A stretch of DNA of 64,000 bases from an uncultured Sutterellaceae bacterium (GCA_902797695.1 CADBTW010000005.1:56488-120487); one strand, 5' to 3'. Counted from the first letter of the stretch, positions 1-9,875 are shown. Made by a program: numbers and translations. The notes: generated from the sequence alone by a model not told the origin.

Positions 1-350
1 ACGCCCTCAGGCGATATCCCCACGAATTCTCAGGCGGCCAGCGGCAGAGGATCGCGATCGCCCGGGCGCTTGCCCCGGAGCCGAGGCTTGTCATCTGCGA
101 CGAGCCCACTTCGGCGCTCGACGTGTCTGTGCAGGCGCAGATCATCAACCTGCTCGAGGAAATACAGGAGGAAAGCGGCATCGCCTTCCTCCTCATCACC
201 CACAACTTCGGAGTGGTCGAGCATATCGCCGGCCGTGTCGCCGTCATGCGGCGCGGCCGAATCGTCGAGGCGGGGACGGCGGACGAGGTTCTCGGGAATC
301 CCCGGGATCCCTATACGAAGACGCTCCTCGCCTCGGTGCCGAGGCTCTGA
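1..350 (+). CDS. Peptide ABC transporter ATP-binding protein (3' part only)
   Basis: This is the C-terminal part of an ABC ATPase, cut by the window edge; the reading frame is open from base 3. It shows the signature FSGGQRQR, a Walker B strand ([13 protein letters not shown]) and the H-loop histidine in LLITHN. It ends with the oligo/dipeptide-importer tail ([17 protein letters not shown]). Family knowledge therefore points to a DppD/DppF or OppD/OppF type subunit that powers peptide uptake at the inner membrane. The permease and binding-protein genes would lie to the left. It converges on ruvB, with only 15 bp between the stops. The exact substrate cannot be told. Confidence 0.9.
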   Translation, partial: ALRRYPHEFSGGQRQRIAIARALAPEPRLVICDEPTSALDVSVQAQIINLLEEIQEESGIAFLLITHNFGVVEHIAGRVAVMRRGRIVEAGTADEVLGNPRDPYTKTLLASVPRL

Positions 351-365
351 GGGGAAGCCGCTTCC

Positions 366-1394
366 CTAGAAGAAGCTTCCCTGCGGTCCCCTGTCCCTCA
401 CGCGGCCGAAATGCCTGTAGGACGCCTCGGTCGCCATCCTTCCCCTGGGGGTTCGCTGCACGAAGCCCTGCTGGATGAGGTACGGCTCCACCACGTCCTC
501 AAGCGTGTCACGCTCCTCCCCGACCGAGGCGGCGAGGTTGTCGATCCCGACCGGTCCGCCGCTGAACTTGTCGATGATCGAAAGGATGAAGCGCTGGTCG
601 ATCGCGTCGAGCCCTAGCTCGTCGACCCCGAGCATTTCAAGCGCCGCTCCCGCGGTTTTCCGGGTGATCATCCCGCCGTGCTTCACCTCCGCATAGTCAC
701 GCACCCGCCTGAGAAGGCGGTTCGCGATGCGCGGCGTCCCGCGGCTGCGGCGGGCGATTTCCATCGCGCCCTCCGAATCAATCGCGACATGAAGGAGGGA
801 AGCCGAGCGGCGCACGATCCGCGAAAGCTCGTCCGCCGTGTAGAACTGAAGCTGGTTCACGATCCCGAAGCGGGCGCGGAGCGGGTTCGTCAGCATGCCG
901 GTGCGGGTCGTTGCGCCGATCAGCGTGAAGGGCGGAATGTCGAGCTTGATCGAGCGGGCGGCAGGCCCTTCCCCGATCATGATGTCGATCTGGAAATCCT
1001 CGAGCGCCGGGTAGAGGATCTCCTCCACGACGGGCGACAGCCTGTGGATCTCGTCAATGAAGAGGATGTCCCCCCGCTCGAGGTTCGTCAGGATCGCAGC
1101 AAGGTCTCCGGGCCGCTCGAGCACCGGGCCCGAGGTCTGCCGCAGGTTCACGCCCATCTCGTGCGCGACGATGTGCGCGAGGGTCGTCTTCCCAAGCCCC
1201 GGAGGGCCAAAGAGCAGCAGGTGGTCGAGCGGTTCCCCGCGGCGCTTCGCCGCCTCGATGAAGATCGAAAGCTGGCTCCGCACGGATTCCTGCCCCACGT
1301 ACTCGGAGAGCGTCGTCGGCCGCAGCGCGCGGTCGACATTTTCCTCGTTCGGGGACTCGGCGGACGCCGTCACGATTCGGTCAACCTTTTCCAT
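366..1394 (-). CDS. ruvB: Holliday junction branch migration helicase RuvB
   Basis: RuvB is the hexameric AAA+ motor that, with RuvA, drives branch migration of Holliday junctions during recombinational repair. The 342-residue protein has Walker A GPPGLGKT at residues 63-70, Walker B with IDEIHRL, the sensor segment GATTRTG and an arginine-finger region LRARFG. A winged-helix DNA-binding domain follows. Length is normal for the family. It is the last gene of a ruvC-ruvA-ruvB run and starts 28 bp after the ruvA stop, so it is very likely co-transcribed. Confidence 0.98.
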   Translation of the reverse strand: MEKVDRIVTASAESPNEENVDRALRPTTLSEYVGQESVRSQLSIFIEAAKRRGEPLDHLLLFGPPGLGKTTLAHIVAHEMGVNLRQTSGPVLERPGDLAAILTNLERGDILFIDEIHRLSPVVEEILYPALEDFQIDIMIGEGPAARSIKLDIPPFTLIGATTRTGMLTNPLRARFGIVNQLQFYTADELSRIVRRSASLLHVAIDSEGAMEIARRSRGTPRIANRLLRRVRDYAEVKHGGMITRKTAGAALEMLGVDELGLDAIDQRFILSIIDKFSGGPVGIDNLAASVGEERDTLEDVVEPYLIQQGFVQRTPRGRMATEASYRHFGRVRDRGPQGSFF

Positions 1395-1422
1395 TTAGCA
1401 CTTCCCTGTCTTGAGTCCTGCG

Positions 1423-2007
1423 CTAGGCGTGAGAACGAAGCGCGATGCGGATGCCTTCCTCGACAGTGGCGTCCGGGGGAATGTTCCGCGCGGCAGCGGC
1501 AGCCTCGCGGTCGCTGTACCCGAGCGCGATGAGCCCCGCGACGACGTCGGCCTGCACGTTCGTGAGGATGCCGGCAGGAGCCGCGCCGCCTCCGGCCGCG
1601 AACTCGGACCCGAGCTTGCCCTTCAGTTCGAGGACGAGCCTCGCCGCGGTCTTCTTCCCAATCCCGGGTACCCGGGTGAGGAGGTCGCTCTGCTCGTTCG
1701 CGACGGCGGAGGCAAGGTCCGGAACAGTGAGGCCGGAAAGCACCGCGAGAGCGGTCTTCGCGCCGATCCCGCTCACCTTGAGAAGCGCCTGGAAGGCCGA
1801 CTTCTCCTCGCGGGTGAGAAAGCCGTAGAGCAGGATCGCGTCCTCGCGGACCGTCATCTGCACGAACAGCTTCGCCTCGTGCCCGACATCCGGCAGGCTG
1901 CAGAACGTGGACATCGGAACGCTCAGTTCGTAGCCGACGCCGTTCACGTCGAGGATGATCCCGGCGGCAGACTTTTCGGCAATACGCCCCTTAAGCATCG
2001 CTATCAC
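1423..2007 (-). CDS. ruvA: Holliday junction DNA-binding protein RuvA
   Basis: RuvA (194 residues) tetramerises on the Holliday junction and loads RuvB. The N-terminal OB-fold (MIAMLKGRIAEK start), two helix-hairpin-helix stretches around VSGIGAKTAL and VPGIGKKTAARL, and a C-terminal three-helix domain rich in ALGYSDREA are visible. Its start codon overlaps the ruvC stop by four bases (ATGA), which indicates translational coupling with the resolvase gene. Confidence 0.97.
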   Translation of the reverse strand: MIAMLKGRIAEKSAAGIILDVNGVGYELSVPMSTFCSLPDVGHEAKLFVQMTVREDAILLYGFLTREEKSAFQALLKVSGIGAKTALAVLSGLTVPDLASAVANEQSDLLTRVPGIGKKTAARLVLELKGKLGSEFAAGGGAAPAGILTNVQADVVAGLIALGYSDREAAAAARNIPPDATVEEGIRIALRSHA

Positions 2008-2594
2008 GTCTTATCTCCCTTCAGCTGCGCCGCGCGCCTTGTCCAAGCCTCCCTCGAGGCGCGGCGACCGCCACGTGACACGCTCCTCGCGCTGCCCATG
2101 GAGGTCTTCGCGGCGCCGGTAATTGAAACCATCGCTTCGCTCTGGGCCGCGCAGAGCGCGCATGCCACAGCGTCTGCGGCGTCTGCCTGAGGATTGTCCG
2201 CGAAGTGAAAAAGCCGCGCCACCATTGACTGGATCTGGGCCTTCTCAGCGTGCCCTGACCCGGTAATCGCCTGCTTGATTTCGCTCGGCGTGAATTCCCG
2301 CACCCGAAGGCCCGCGACGGACGCCGAGCAAATGGCGGCTCCCCGCGCCTGGCCAAGAAGAAGGGTCGACTGCGGGTTCACGTTCACGAAGACCTTTTCG
2401 CAGGCAGCGATGTCCGGGTGGTACTCGGCCGCAAGCTCCTGAATGCAGCGGAAGATGTGGGCGAGCCGCTCGGACAGTTCTCCCTTCGGGACGCGAAAGA
2501 CCCCGGCCGCGACAAGGCTGTAGGTGGCGCCATCCACGTCGATCACGCCAAAGCCCGTCCGGTTAAGCCCCGGGTCTATTCCGAACACTCGCAT
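2004..2594 (-). CDS. ruvC: Crossover junction endodeoxyribonuclease RuvC
   Basis: RuvC resolves Holliday junctions by paired nicks. The RNase H-like active site is intact: D7 in GIDPGLNRTG, E66 in ACEKVFVN, and D138/D141 in DAADAVACALC. At 196 residues it is slightly longer than usual. The extra length is a basic, Ser/Arg-rich C-terminal tail of about 40 residues that looks disordered. It begins 30 bp after the ffh stop on the same strand and overlaps ruvA by four bases, so ffh-ruvC-ruvA-ruvB may be one transcript. Confidence 0.97.
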   Translation of the reverse strand: MRVFGIDPGLNRTGFGVIDVDGATYSLVAAGVFRVPKGELSERLAHIFRCIQELAAEYHPDIAACEKVFVNVNPQSTLLLGQARGAAICSASVAGLRVREFTPSEIKQAITGSGHAEKAQIQSMVARLFHFADNPQADAADAVACALCAAQSEAMVSITGAAKTSMGSARSVSRGGRRASREAWTRRAAQLKGDKT

Positions 2595-2624
2595 AACTAT
2601 CCGCCGCCTCGGCCGGCCCCGCGC

Positions 2625-4028
2625 CTAGCGCATGCCCCCGAATCCCGGGAACCGTCCCCCGAAGCCCGGGAAGCGGCCGCCCGCCATGCGCATCAGCTTG
2701 GAGAGCCCGCCCTTCCTCATGCGCTTCATCACTTCGGACATCTGGTCGTACTGCTTCAGGAGCTTGTTCACCTCCTGGACAGGAAGGCCGGCGCCCGCTG
2801 CGATGCGGCGCTTGCGGCTCGCCTTGATGAGGTCGGGATGGCGCCTTTCGGCAGGGGTCATCGAATCGATGATGCCGATCGTCCGTCGGATCATCCGGTC
2901 GGCGTCCGCGTCGGAAACATTCTGCTTCGCGGCGGCTTCCTGGAATTCTGCGGGAAGCTTTTCGAGCAGGCTCGACATGGAGCCCATGCTCCGCATCTGG
3001 ACCATCTGCTCACGGAAGTCGTTCAGGTCGAGGCGGCCGCTCTTCCTCATGCGGTCGGCCATCTTCTTCGCCTTCTCGGCGTCGATGTTCGAGGTGACGT
3101 CCTTCACGAGGGCGACGATGTCGCCCATGCCAAGGATCCTGCTCGCCATCTGCTCGGGGCTGAAGGCGTCGAAGCCGTCAAGCTTCTCGCCCGTTCCGAT
3201 GAACTTGATCGGCTTTCCGGTGACGGCCCGCACGGAGAGCGCGGCGCCGCCCCTCGAGTCGCCGTCGACCTTCGTGAGGATGACGCCGGTGAGGGGAAGG
3301 CGCTCGTTGAAGGCCTTTGCCGTGTTGATGGCGTCCTGGCCCACCATCGCGTCGACTACGAAGAACGTCTCTATCGGCTTAAGGAAGGACGAGAGGTCCG
3401 CGACCTCCTGCATCATCCGCTCGTCGATCGAAAGGCGCCCTGCCGTATCGACGATGAGGACATCGAAGAAGTGCTTCTTCGCGTAGTCGAGGGCGGCCGC
3501 GGCGATGTCGAGCGGCTTCTGGTCCGTCGTGCTCGGGAAGAACTCGGCGCCAGCCTGGGCAGCCACGGTCTTCAGCTGTTCGATTGCAGCAGGACGGTAG
3601 ACGTCAGCAGAAACCGCGAGGACCTTTTTCTTCTGGTTCCGGATAAGCCACTTCGCGAGCTTCCCGGCGGTGGTCGTCTTGCCCGCGCCCTGAAGGCCGG
3701 CGAGAAGGATGACGGCGGGGGGCGTGCAGGCGAGGTTGATCTCGCGCTCCTTCTCGGGAAGGTCGCCCCCGATCACCGAGGTGAGCTCCCGCTGCACGAT
3801 TCCCACCAGCACCTGGCCCGGGTTCAGGCTCCCGACGACTTCCTCGCCGAGCGCCTTTTCCTTGATCCTCTTCGTGAGATCCCGGACCACGGGCAGGGCC
3901 ACGTCAGCCTCAAGGAGGGCGAGCCGCACTTCGCGGAGCATCTCCTTCGAGTTCTCCTCCGTGATGCGGGCCTGCCCCCGCATGGTTTTGACGACTTTCG
4001 CTAGGCGCTGGGTAAGGGTATCAAGCAT
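2625..4028 (-). CDS. ffh: Signal recognition particle GTPase Ffh (SRP54)
   Basis: Ffh binds signal sequences and 4.5S RNA and, with FtsY, delivers inner-membrane proteins to the translocon. The 467-residue protein has the N domain, the G domain with GLQGAGKTT (from residue 111), DTAGRL and TKVDGDSRGG, then a Met-rich M domain (MKRMRKGGLSKLMRMAGG). The C-terminus ends in two tandem RFPGFGG heptads. No 4.5S RNA gene was seen nearby. It lies downstream of ampD (199 bp gap) and just upstream of ruvC, on the same strand. Confidence 0.98.
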   Translation of the reverse strand: MLDTLTQRLAKVVKTMRGQARITEENSKEMLREVRLALLEADVALPVVRDLTKRIKEKALGEEVVGSLNPGQVLVGIVQRELTSVIGGDLPEKEREINLACTPPAVILLAGLQGAGKTTTAGKLAKWLIRNQKKKVLAVSADVYRPAAIEQLKTVAAQAGAEFFPSTTDQKPLDIAAAALDYAKKHFFDVLIVDTAGRLSIDERMMQEVADLSSFLKPIETFFVVDAMVGQDAINTAKAFNERLPLTGVILTKVDGDSRGGAALSVRAVTGKPIKFIGTGEKLDGFDAFSPEQMASRILGMGDIVALVKDVTSNIDAEKAKKMADRMRKSGRLDLNDFREQMVQMRSMGSMSSLLEKLPAEFQEAAAKQNVSDADADRMIRRTIGIIDSMTPAERRHPDLIKASRKRRIAAGAGLPVQEVNKLLKQYDQMSEVMKRMRKGGLSKLMRMAGGRFPGFGGRFPGFGGMR

Positions 4029-4227
4029 TTGTTGGATTCCGAATCTTCCTGGGATCCTGCGGGTTCCGTGCGGCGGACGCCGGGCAGGGAAGGCGGCACG
4101 GCCTTTCCCTTGCGGAAGCTGCAGGCGATTGCCCCGTCCTGCCTTCCACTTTCAAGGGGAAAACCGGAACGGGACGGGAATGAGATTGTTAATTTTAAGG
4201 GGGCAGGAGCCGGTTCGGGAAATCGCC
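4029..4227. other. Intergenic region between ampD and ffh
   Basis: This 199-bp gap lies between two genes read on the minus strand. It includes an AT-rich stretch near 4185-4200, and an AGGA Shine-Dalgarno lies before ffh. A promoter for ffh is likely here, but I could not match convincing -35 and -10 boxes. I see no U-tract terminator and no SRP RNA. Confidence 0.4.
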
Positions 4228-4827
4228 CTATCGAAGATACGGGAACCGTACCCCGAGGCCGAGGATCTCCGGCACCGCGAGCCGGCTCCAGTCGAAGAAG
4301 GGACCCGGATCGGTTTTCCGTCCGGGCGCAATGTCGCTGTGGCCCGCTATCGCACGGATCGGATACCGTCTCAGGATCGCTATGGCAAGGGCACGAAGCG
4401 CCTCGTACTGGACGGGTTCGAACCCAACGAAATCCGTTCCCTCGACCTCGATTCCGATCGAAAAGTCGTTGCAACGCTCTCGGCCTTCGAACAAAGAAAC
4501 CCCGGCGTGCCAGCCCCGCTTCAGGCAGGAAACGAACTGCGTTACCCGCCCGGTTCGCTCGATGAGGAAATGCGAGGCGACGCGGATGCCGCGAAGGGAC
4601 TCGAAGGTCGGATGCTCCGCGAGGTCGAGCCGCCCGGTGAAGAACCGCTGCACGCAGCCCGTTCCGAATTCCCCCGGGGGAAGCGTGATGTTGTGGATCA
4701 CGAGAAGGTCGAGCGGAGCCCCCTCGGGCCTCTCGTCGAAATGCTCGCTCGGGCAGCGGATCGCTCCCTCTGCCCACCCTCCGGCGTCAATCTCGAAGGG
4801 AATCCTGTTCCCTCTCTCCCGGGCCAT
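4228..4827 (-). CDS. ampD: 1,6-anhydro-N-acetylmuramyl-L-alanine amidase AmpD
   Basis: AmpD is the cytoplasmic zinc amidase of peptidoglycan recycling; it releases the peptide from anhydro-MurNAc-peptides and so also lowers the AmpR inducer. In this 199-residue protein the metal ligands are visible as H45 (LVIHNIT) and H163 and D173 (AGHSDIAPGRKTDPG). The region WHAGVSLFEGRERCN matches the family core. There is a good GGAGAAGG ribosome site before the start. The PP0621-type gene lies 12 bp upstream. Its recycling partner anmK is also in this window, at 59236. Confidence 0.96.
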   Translation of the reverse strand: MARERGNRIPFEIDAGGWAEGAIRCPSEHFDERPEGAPLDLLVIHNITLPPGEFGTGCVQRFFTGRLDLAEHPTFESLRGIRVASHFLIERTGRVTQFVSCLKRGWHAGVSLFEGRERCNDFSIGIEVEGTDFVGFEPVQYEALRALAIAILRRYPIRAIAGHSDIAPGRKTDPGPFFDWSRLAVPEILGLGVRFPYLR

Positions 4828-4839
4828 TCCCTTCTCCGG

Positions 4840-5109
4840 TCAGCCCCGGCGGGCGCAGTCGCGCGAGCAGTAGAGCCTGCCGTTCTTAACCACGCCTTCG
4901 TTCTTCGGGAAATAAGTCCCGCAGTGCGGGCAGCGAACCATTTCGGAGCTTTCGACGCTTCCCTCACGGTTACGTTCCGCGAGCCTGCGTCGCATTGACT
5001 TCAGCTCCTCCTCCATCGCCTCCCGCTCCCTCTTCTGCTTTTGCCGCGAGAAGAAGAAAAGCGCGATGACGGCAAGGATGATCCAGGGAAGAATCTTGAT
5101 TAAGCCCAT
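4840..5109 (-). CDS. PP0621 family small membrane-anchored zinc-ribbon-like protein
   Basis: This 89-residue protein has one N-terminal membrane helix (IKILPWIILAVIALFFF), a basic/acidic coiled segment and a C-terminal CPHCGTYF...YCSRDC cluster that should bind a metal ion. This layout fits the PP0621 family of unknown function, common in Beta- and Gammaproteobacteria. It sits between the cytochrome-assembly-like gene (15 bp) and ampD (12 bp), so these three genes appear to be an operon. No biochemical role is known to me. Confidence 0.85.
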   Translation of the reverse strand: MGLIKILPWIILAVIALFFFSRQKQKREREAMEEELKSMRRRLAERNREGSVESSEMVRCPHCGTYFPKNEGVVKNGRLYCSRDCARRG

Positions 5110-5124
5110 GATGGCACACCTGTT

Positions 5125-5943
5125 TCAGGCAATGAACTGTTCAATGACGAAGGCGTAGCCGAGGTACGCCACGGCGTAGACCGCGCAAAGCGCCCAGAAG
5201 CACCTGACCGCCTTCGTTCCACGCCAGCCGAAGAAGCGGCGTCCCGCGAGGAGCATGGCGCAGAGCAGCCAGGCGATCCAAGTGGTGAACGTCTTGTGGT
5301 CGAGATGGAAGAGCGTCCCGTAGTTCTCCTCGGTGACGAAGCACCCGGTGACGAGAAGCATCGTGAGGGTCACGAAGGCGGCGCCAAGGATGTAGAAGAA
5401 AACCTTCTCCATCATGAGGATCGGCGGCAGGGTGGAAAGGATACCCGTCTGGGGCACGGGGTCGGAGGAATACCTGAAGGTCCTGTTCTGGAACTCGAGG
5501 AGCGCAGCCTGCACGATGTCGACCGCGAGCAGTCCGTAGGTGAGGAGCGCGATGAGGAGGTGAAGCTGGAAAAGCGGGGTCCACACCCTTGGCGGCATCA
5601 CTTCGCCAGGGAACGCAAGCGGAAGGAGCGCGGCAACCCCGGCGATGACCGAGGAAATCCCGAGGACAGGCCCCAACCGGTGGAAGAAAGCCCCGACCGA
5701 CAGGCTCGCGACGGAAAAGAACATGGCCGAAGAGAGCGCGAGGCCGAACCCGAAGCGCACTTCCCCTGAAGAAAACATCCCCGCGCGGAGGGCGAGCGCG
5801 TGGAGCACGAGGGCGAGCGCGATGCCGCAGAGGAGCCACGCAGGAGCCCTTCCTCCCCGCTTCCAGAGGGTCGAGAGCGCGAAGGCACCCGTGCAGCTGT
5901 AGACGATGGCCGCCAGGACCGGCAGCAGGATTCCATTTTCCAT
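5125..5943 (-). CDS. CcsA/HemX-like cytochrome c assembly family membrane protein (YpjD type)
   Basis: This is an integral membrane protein of about 272 residues with roughly eight hydrophobic helices. Conserved histidines lie in the C-terminal half (e.g. LFHLDHKTF), followed by the RRFFGWRGTKA loop. It resembles the CcsA/CcmC-related YpjD (CorE-like) proteins found next to ffh in many proteobacteria. A direct heme-handling role is plausible but not shown. The start MENGILLPVL at 5943 is preferred because the upstream open frame is low-complexity arginine-rich sequence. It heads the run towards PP0621 and ampD. Confidence 0.82.
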   Translation of the reverse strand: MENGILLPVLAAIVYSCTGAFALSTLWKRGGRAPAWLLCGIALALVLHALALRAGMFSSGEVRFGFGLALSSAMFFSVASLSVGAFFHRLGPVLGISSVIAGVAALLPLAFPGEVMPPRVWTPLFQLHLLIALLTYGLLAVDIVQAALLEFQNRTFRYSSDPVPQTGILSTLPPILMMEKVFFYILGAAFVTLTMLLVTGCFVTEENYGTLFHLDHKTFTTWIAWLLCAMLLAGRRFFGWRGTKAVRCFWALCAVYAVAYLGYAFVIEQFIA

Positions 5944-6152
5944 CTTGACCGACAGCCCCCTTCCTCCCCTGGGCCGCAGGGCCCGGGAGCGGGAGCCTTC
6001 CAAATTAAGCTATGAGCATTCTAGGCGATTATTCCCGCCGTCCGCAGGCCTTCGGCAGGCAACGGAAAACGGAGGAAAGGCGAGCGAGCCTTTCGGTTTC
6101 TGATCAGCTAATATGCAGGAGTAATGGGGTTTTTGTCACTCATCAGGCCGGC

Positions 6153-6707
6153 ATGACTACGTTTGCACATCTCCTTGGCTATTTATTCGACCTGTTCGCC
6201 GCGCTGCTTGGCGCCGTTCTGATCCTCAGGGCGTGGATCCATGCGCAGGCAATCCCGGCATCGGACCCGCTCGCGAGCTTCTGCGAAGCGCTGACCGACT
6301 GGCTGGTCCTCCCGATCGCGCGGACCATGCGACGTCCGACAGGAAGCTGGCACTGGCCCGCGCTCATCGCGGCCTTCGGAATCGCGATCCTCTACTCCAT
6401 CCTCTCGCGGCTTCTCTTCGGGATCCCGATGTCGCTGCTCGGGCTCCTGGTGTCGCCCTTCGCGCTCATCATCCGCTGGGCGACGGAGCTCGTGCTCTGG
6501 GGCACGGTGATCTGGGCGGTTCTCACCTGGATGCATTCGGCCTCCCCCGTGATCAGGACTCTCGGCTACCTCGTGGAACCGTTCCTGCGGCCCGTGAGGC
6601 GCCTCATTCCTCCCTTCAAGGGGATCGACCTTTCGCCGATCTTCGTGTTCATCATCTGCCAGGTGGTCCTGATCGTCATCACGCCGCTTGCCCGCGGGAT
6701 CATCTGA
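6153..6707 (+). CDS. YggT family integral membrane protein
   Basis: This 184-residue protein carries two YGGT-type hydrophobic modules. The second is recognisable from EPFLRPVRRLIPPFKGIDLSPI and is followed by a final membrane helix. The family is linked to membrane and osmotic functions, but its activity is undefined. The start ATG at 6153 (MTTFAHLLGYL) places a hydrophobic helix at once; sequence upstream in frame is not membrane-like. It is divergent from the CcsA-like gene and ends at a strong bidirectional terminator facing proS. Confidence 0.9.
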   Translation: MTTFAHLLGYLFDLFAALLGAVLILRAWIHAQAIPASDPLASFCEALTDWLVLPIARTMRRPTGSWHWPALIAAFGIAILYSILSRLLFGIPMSLLGLLVSPFALIIRWATELVLWGTVIWAVLTWMHSASPVIRTLGYLVEPFLRPVRRLIPPFKGIDLSPIFVFIICQVVLIVITPLARGII

Positions 6708-6744
6708 AGCGTGGACGAAGCCCTCTCAAAACGCCTCCTGACGT

Positions 6745-6777
6745 AAAAAAGCCGGTTCATTCTGAACCGGCTTTTTT
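6745..6777. terminator. Bidirectional Rho-independent terminator between yggT and proS
   Basis: A perfect stem of AAAAAAGCCGGTTCA with TGAACCGGCTTTTTT around a TTC loop. A-runs on one side and T-runs on the other let it end both the yggT and the proS transcripts. Confidence 0.93.
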
Positions 6778-6833
6778 CGTCTTTCCCGCCCCTTCGCTGC
6801 AGAGCGGAAAGGAGCGGGACCGCAGGGCGAAGG

Positions 6834-8597
6834 CTAGGCCTTTGCGGCAGCTTCCTTCAGCTTCCCGAGGATGAACGTGACGGCGTCCTCGGTCTTCACC
6901 ATCTCACGCTTGTCGAGCGTGCGGCGATGAGCGTATTCCACTTCGCCGTTCTTCAGGCCGCGGTCGCCGACCACGATCCGGTGCGGAACGCCGATCAGCT
7001 CCCAGTCGGCGAACATCGGACCCGGACGAAGGTCACGGTCGTCGAGGATCACGTCGACGCCAGCCGCCGCGAGCTCGTCATGGAGCTTGTCGCAAACCTC
7101 GCGGACAGCCTCGCTGCGCTTGTAGCCCATCGGGCAAATCACCACGGTGAACGGCGCGATGGCGTCGGGCCAGATCATGCCGCGGTCGTCGTGGTTCTGC
7201 TCGATTGCCGCGCCCGCGACGCGGGAAATGCCGATGCCGTAGCACCCCATCTCGAGAAGCTGGGACTTCCCGTTCTCGTCGAGGTAGACGGCGTTCATCG
7301 CCTTTGAATACTTGGTGCCGAGGTAGAAGACGTGTCCTACTTCGATGCCGCGCTGGAGCTTGAGGATGCCCTTCCCGTCCGGGGAGGGATCGCCTTCCAC
7401 CACGTTCCGGAGGTCGGCGACCTCGGGCTCGGGCAGGTCGCGCCCGAAATTGACGCCGCGGAGATGGAACCCTTCCTCGTTCGCTCCGACCACGAAGTCG
7501 CTCATGTTGATCACCGAGCGGTCCGCGTAGATCTTCACTTTCTTCGGGTCAAGGCCAACCGGGCCGAGGTAGCCGGGCTTGCTCCCGAAGACCGCGAGGA
7601 TCTCCTCGTCGGTCGCGAAGCGGAAGCCCGACTTCAGCTCGGGGAGCTTTCCAGCCTTCACTTCGTTCAGGGTGTGGTCGCCGCGAAGCAGCACGAGGAC
7701 GATTTGGGCGGGAAGAGGTTTTCCGTCCTTATCGAAGCGGTCGGAAGCGAGCACGACCGACTTGACCGAACGAATGAGCGGGAGCCCGAGGAGCCCGGTC
7801 ACAAGCTCGCACTTGTCGCAGTTCGGAGTCGGAACCTTCGTCATGTCCTCTGTCGGAGCCTTCCGTTCCCCGCCGACCTGGACCGCTTCGGCGAGCTCGA
7901 TGTTCGCCGCGTACTGGGAGTCAGGGCAGTAGGCGATCAGGTCTTCGCCCGTGTCGGCGATCACCTGGAACTCGTTCGAGCGGTTGCCGCCGATCGAGCC
8001 CGTGTCCGCCGCCACGGGGCGGAAGACGAGCCCCGTGCGGGTGAAGATGCGGCAGTAGGCGTCGAACATCTCCTTGTAGCTCTTCCCGGCCGCTTCAGCG
8101 TCGCGATCGAAGGAATAGGCGTCCTTCATGATGAACTCGCGGCTGCGCATCACGCCAAACCTCGGGCGGCGCTCGTCGCGGAACTTCGTCTGGATGTGGA
8201 ACCAGTTCACCGGAAGCTGCCTCCAGGAGGTGATCTCCTGGCGGGCAAGGTCCGTCACAACCTCTTCCGAGGTCGGCTGGATCACAAAGTCGCGCTGGTG
8301 GCGGTCCTTGAACCGAAGAAGCTCAGGGCCGTACTTTTCCCAGCGCCCGGACTCCTGCCAGAGCTCGGCAGGCTGCACGACCGGCATCAGGATCTCGACC
8401 GAACCGGACTTCTCCATCTCATCCCTCACGATGCCTTCGATCTTCCGGATCACGCGGAGGCCGAGCGGCATGTAGGTATAGACGCCTGCGGCCAGCTTCT
8501 TGATCATGCCGGCGCGGATCATCAGCTTCTGGCTCGCGATGTCGGCGTCAGCAGGAGCTTCCTTCAGGGTTGAAATAAAGAATTGACGGGCTCGCAT
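6834..8597 (-). CDS. proS: Prolyl-tRNA synthetase
   Basis: ProS charges tRNA-Pro with proline (class II, bacterial type with an inserted editing domain). In 587 residues one sees class II motif 2 ([17 protein letters not shown]) and motif 3 ([14 protein letters not shown]). The editing insertion lies around residues 220-400 and a C-terminal anticodon-binding domain follows. The start [19 protein letters not shown] is the usual N-terminus. proB lies 144 bp upstream on the same strand; that gap may hold a promoter, but none was clear. A cognate tRNA-Pro(CGG) gene is at 12233. Confidence 0.98.
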   Translation of the reverse strand: MRARQFFISTLKEAPADADIASQKLMIRAGMIKKLAAGVYTYMPLGLRVIRKIEGIVRDEMEKSGSVEILMPVVQPAELWQESGRWEKYGPELLRFKDRHQRDFVIQPTSEEVVTDLARQEITSWRQLPVNWFHIQTKFRDERRPRFGVMRSREFIMKDAYSFDRDAEAAGKSYKEMFDAYCRIFTRTGLVFRPVAADTGSIGGNRSNEFQVIADTGEDLIAYCPDSQYAANIELAEAVQVGGERKAPTEDMTKVPTPNCDKCELVTGLLGLPLIRSVKSVVLASDRFDKDGKPLPAQIVLVLLRGDHTLNEVKAGKLPELKSGFRFATDEEILAVFGSKPGYLGPVGLDPKKVKIYADRSVINMSDFVVGANEEGFHLRGVNFGRDLPEPEVADLRNVVEGDPSPDGKGILKLQRGIEVGHVFYLGTKYSKAMNAVYLDENGKSQLLEMGCYGIGISRVAGAAIEQNHDDRGMIWPDAIAPFTVVICPMGYKRSEAVREVCDKLHDELAAAGVDVILDDRDLRPGPMFADWELIGVPHRIVVGDRGLKNGEVEYAHRRTLDKREMVKTEDAVTFILGKLKEAAAKA

Positions 8598-8741
8598 TCA
8601 AACTTATCCAAATAAAAAAAGCGGTAACTCAGAACACCACCGACAGGCCTTCCATTCTCTCTTCAGGGAGGAGGTCCGCCGGGGCGGGTTCCGGAATTCT
8701 AAGACTCCGCGAGGACTTGTGCCTCGGGAAGAGAAAACTGA

Positions 8742-9875
8742 TCAGTCCCTGGTGATCACGAGGTTGTCCTTATGAATCAGCTCGGGCTGCTCCATGAAGC
8801 CGAGGATCCCCTCGATCTCCTCGGTGTGCCGGCCTATGATCCGGAGCGCATCCGCGCTCGAGTATCCGGCGAGGCCTTCTGCGAGTTCCTCTCCCTCCGG
8901 GGAGAGGACCGCGATCACGTCCCCGCGCTCGAAGTTCCCGCGGACTTCCTTCACGCCGACCGGAAGCAGGCTAGTGTTCCCGTTCATGATCGCGCGAGCC
9001 GCCCCGGCGTCAAGCACCACGGCCCCGTGGACATTGAGGTGGTCGGCGATCCAGGCCTTGCGGGCGAGGATCCGCGGCTGGTAGCAGACGAGCTCGGTGC
9101 CGATCGTCTCGCCCGTAGCGAGGCGCTGAAGGACCTGCGGTTCCTTCCCGTAGACGATCACGGTGGATGCCCCGGTCCGGGCCGCCCGCTTCGCGGCGAG
9201 CACCTTCGTGATCATTCCTCCCTTCGAGAAGTTGCTCGCGGCACCTCCTGCCATTCTCTCGAGCGCCGGGTCTCCGGCCCTTGCCCGGTCGACGAACTTC
9301 GCGTTCGGGTTCTTCCTCGGGTCGCTCGTGAAGAGGCCCTTCTGGTCAGTGAGGATCACGAGGACGTCCGCTTCGACCAGGTTCGTCACCACGGAGCCGA
9401 GCGTGTCATTGTCCCCGACCTTGATTTCGTCCGTCACGACGGTGTCGTTCTCGTTGATCACCGGCACGACGCCGAGGTCGAGCAGGGTCAGAAGAGCGGA
9501 GCGGGCGTTCAGGTACCGGGTCCTGTCGGAGATCTCGGCCCCCGTGAGGAGAATGAGAGCCGTCTTCACGCCCCGCTTTTCGAACTCGGATTCGTAGGCC
9601 TGGGCGAGTCCCATCTGCCCGACGGCCGCGGCCGCCTGCAGCTGGCCCACATCGGTCGGCCGGCGGTCCCAGCCGAGCCTCTTCACGCCTTCGACGATCG
9701 CCCCCGAAGAGACAAGGATCACCTCGAGCCCGAGCTTCCGAAGGGCGGCAAGGCCTTCGACCAGATCCGAGATCGCCTTCGGATTGAGTCCGGTTCCGCT
9801 GTTCGTGAGCAGGGCGGACCCCACCTTCACGACAATCCGCTTCGCGTCCGCCACTACTGATTTGATTTCAGTCAT
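8742..9875 (-). CDS. proB: Glutamate 5-kinase (with PUA domain)
   Basis: ProB phosphorylates glutamate, the first step to proline. The 377-residue protein has the amino-acid kinase fold ([11 protein letters not shown] at the start, [11 protein letters not shown]-like loop, [20 protein letters not shown]) and, from about residue 275, a C-terminal PUA domain. The nucleotide-binding segment [16 protein letters not shown] is intact. It starts 23 bp after obgE, so the two are probably co-transcribed. proA, the next pathway gene, is not in the window. Confidence 0.97.
   Translation of the reverse strand: MTEIKSVVADAKRIVVKVGSALLTNSGTGLNPKAISDLVEGLAALRKLGLEVILVSSGAIVEGVKRLGWDRRPTDVGQLQAAAAVGQMGLAQAYESEFEKRGVKTALILLTGAEISDRTRYLNARSALLTLLDLGVVPVINENDTVVTDEIKVGDNDTLGSVVTNLVEADVLVILTDQKGLFTSDPRKNPNAKFVDRARAGDPALERMAGGAASNFSKGGMITKVLAAKRAARTGASTVIVYGKEPQVLQRLATGETIGTELVCYQPRILARKAWIADHLNVHGAVVLDAGAARAIMNGNTSLLPVGVKEVRGNFERGDVIAVLSPEGEELAEGLAGYSSADALRIIGRHTEEIEGILGFMEQPELIHKDNLVITRD

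Noticed and set aside
352-366. GGGAAG-CCG-CTTCCC hairpin between the ABC gene and ruvB as a terminator
   Set aside because: The loop is only three bases, there is no T-run on either strand, and it overlaps the ruvB stop; too weak to call.
4029-4227. 4.5S SRP RNA next to ffh
   Set aside because: No segment resembling the conserved SRP Alu/S domain tetraloop hairpin was found.
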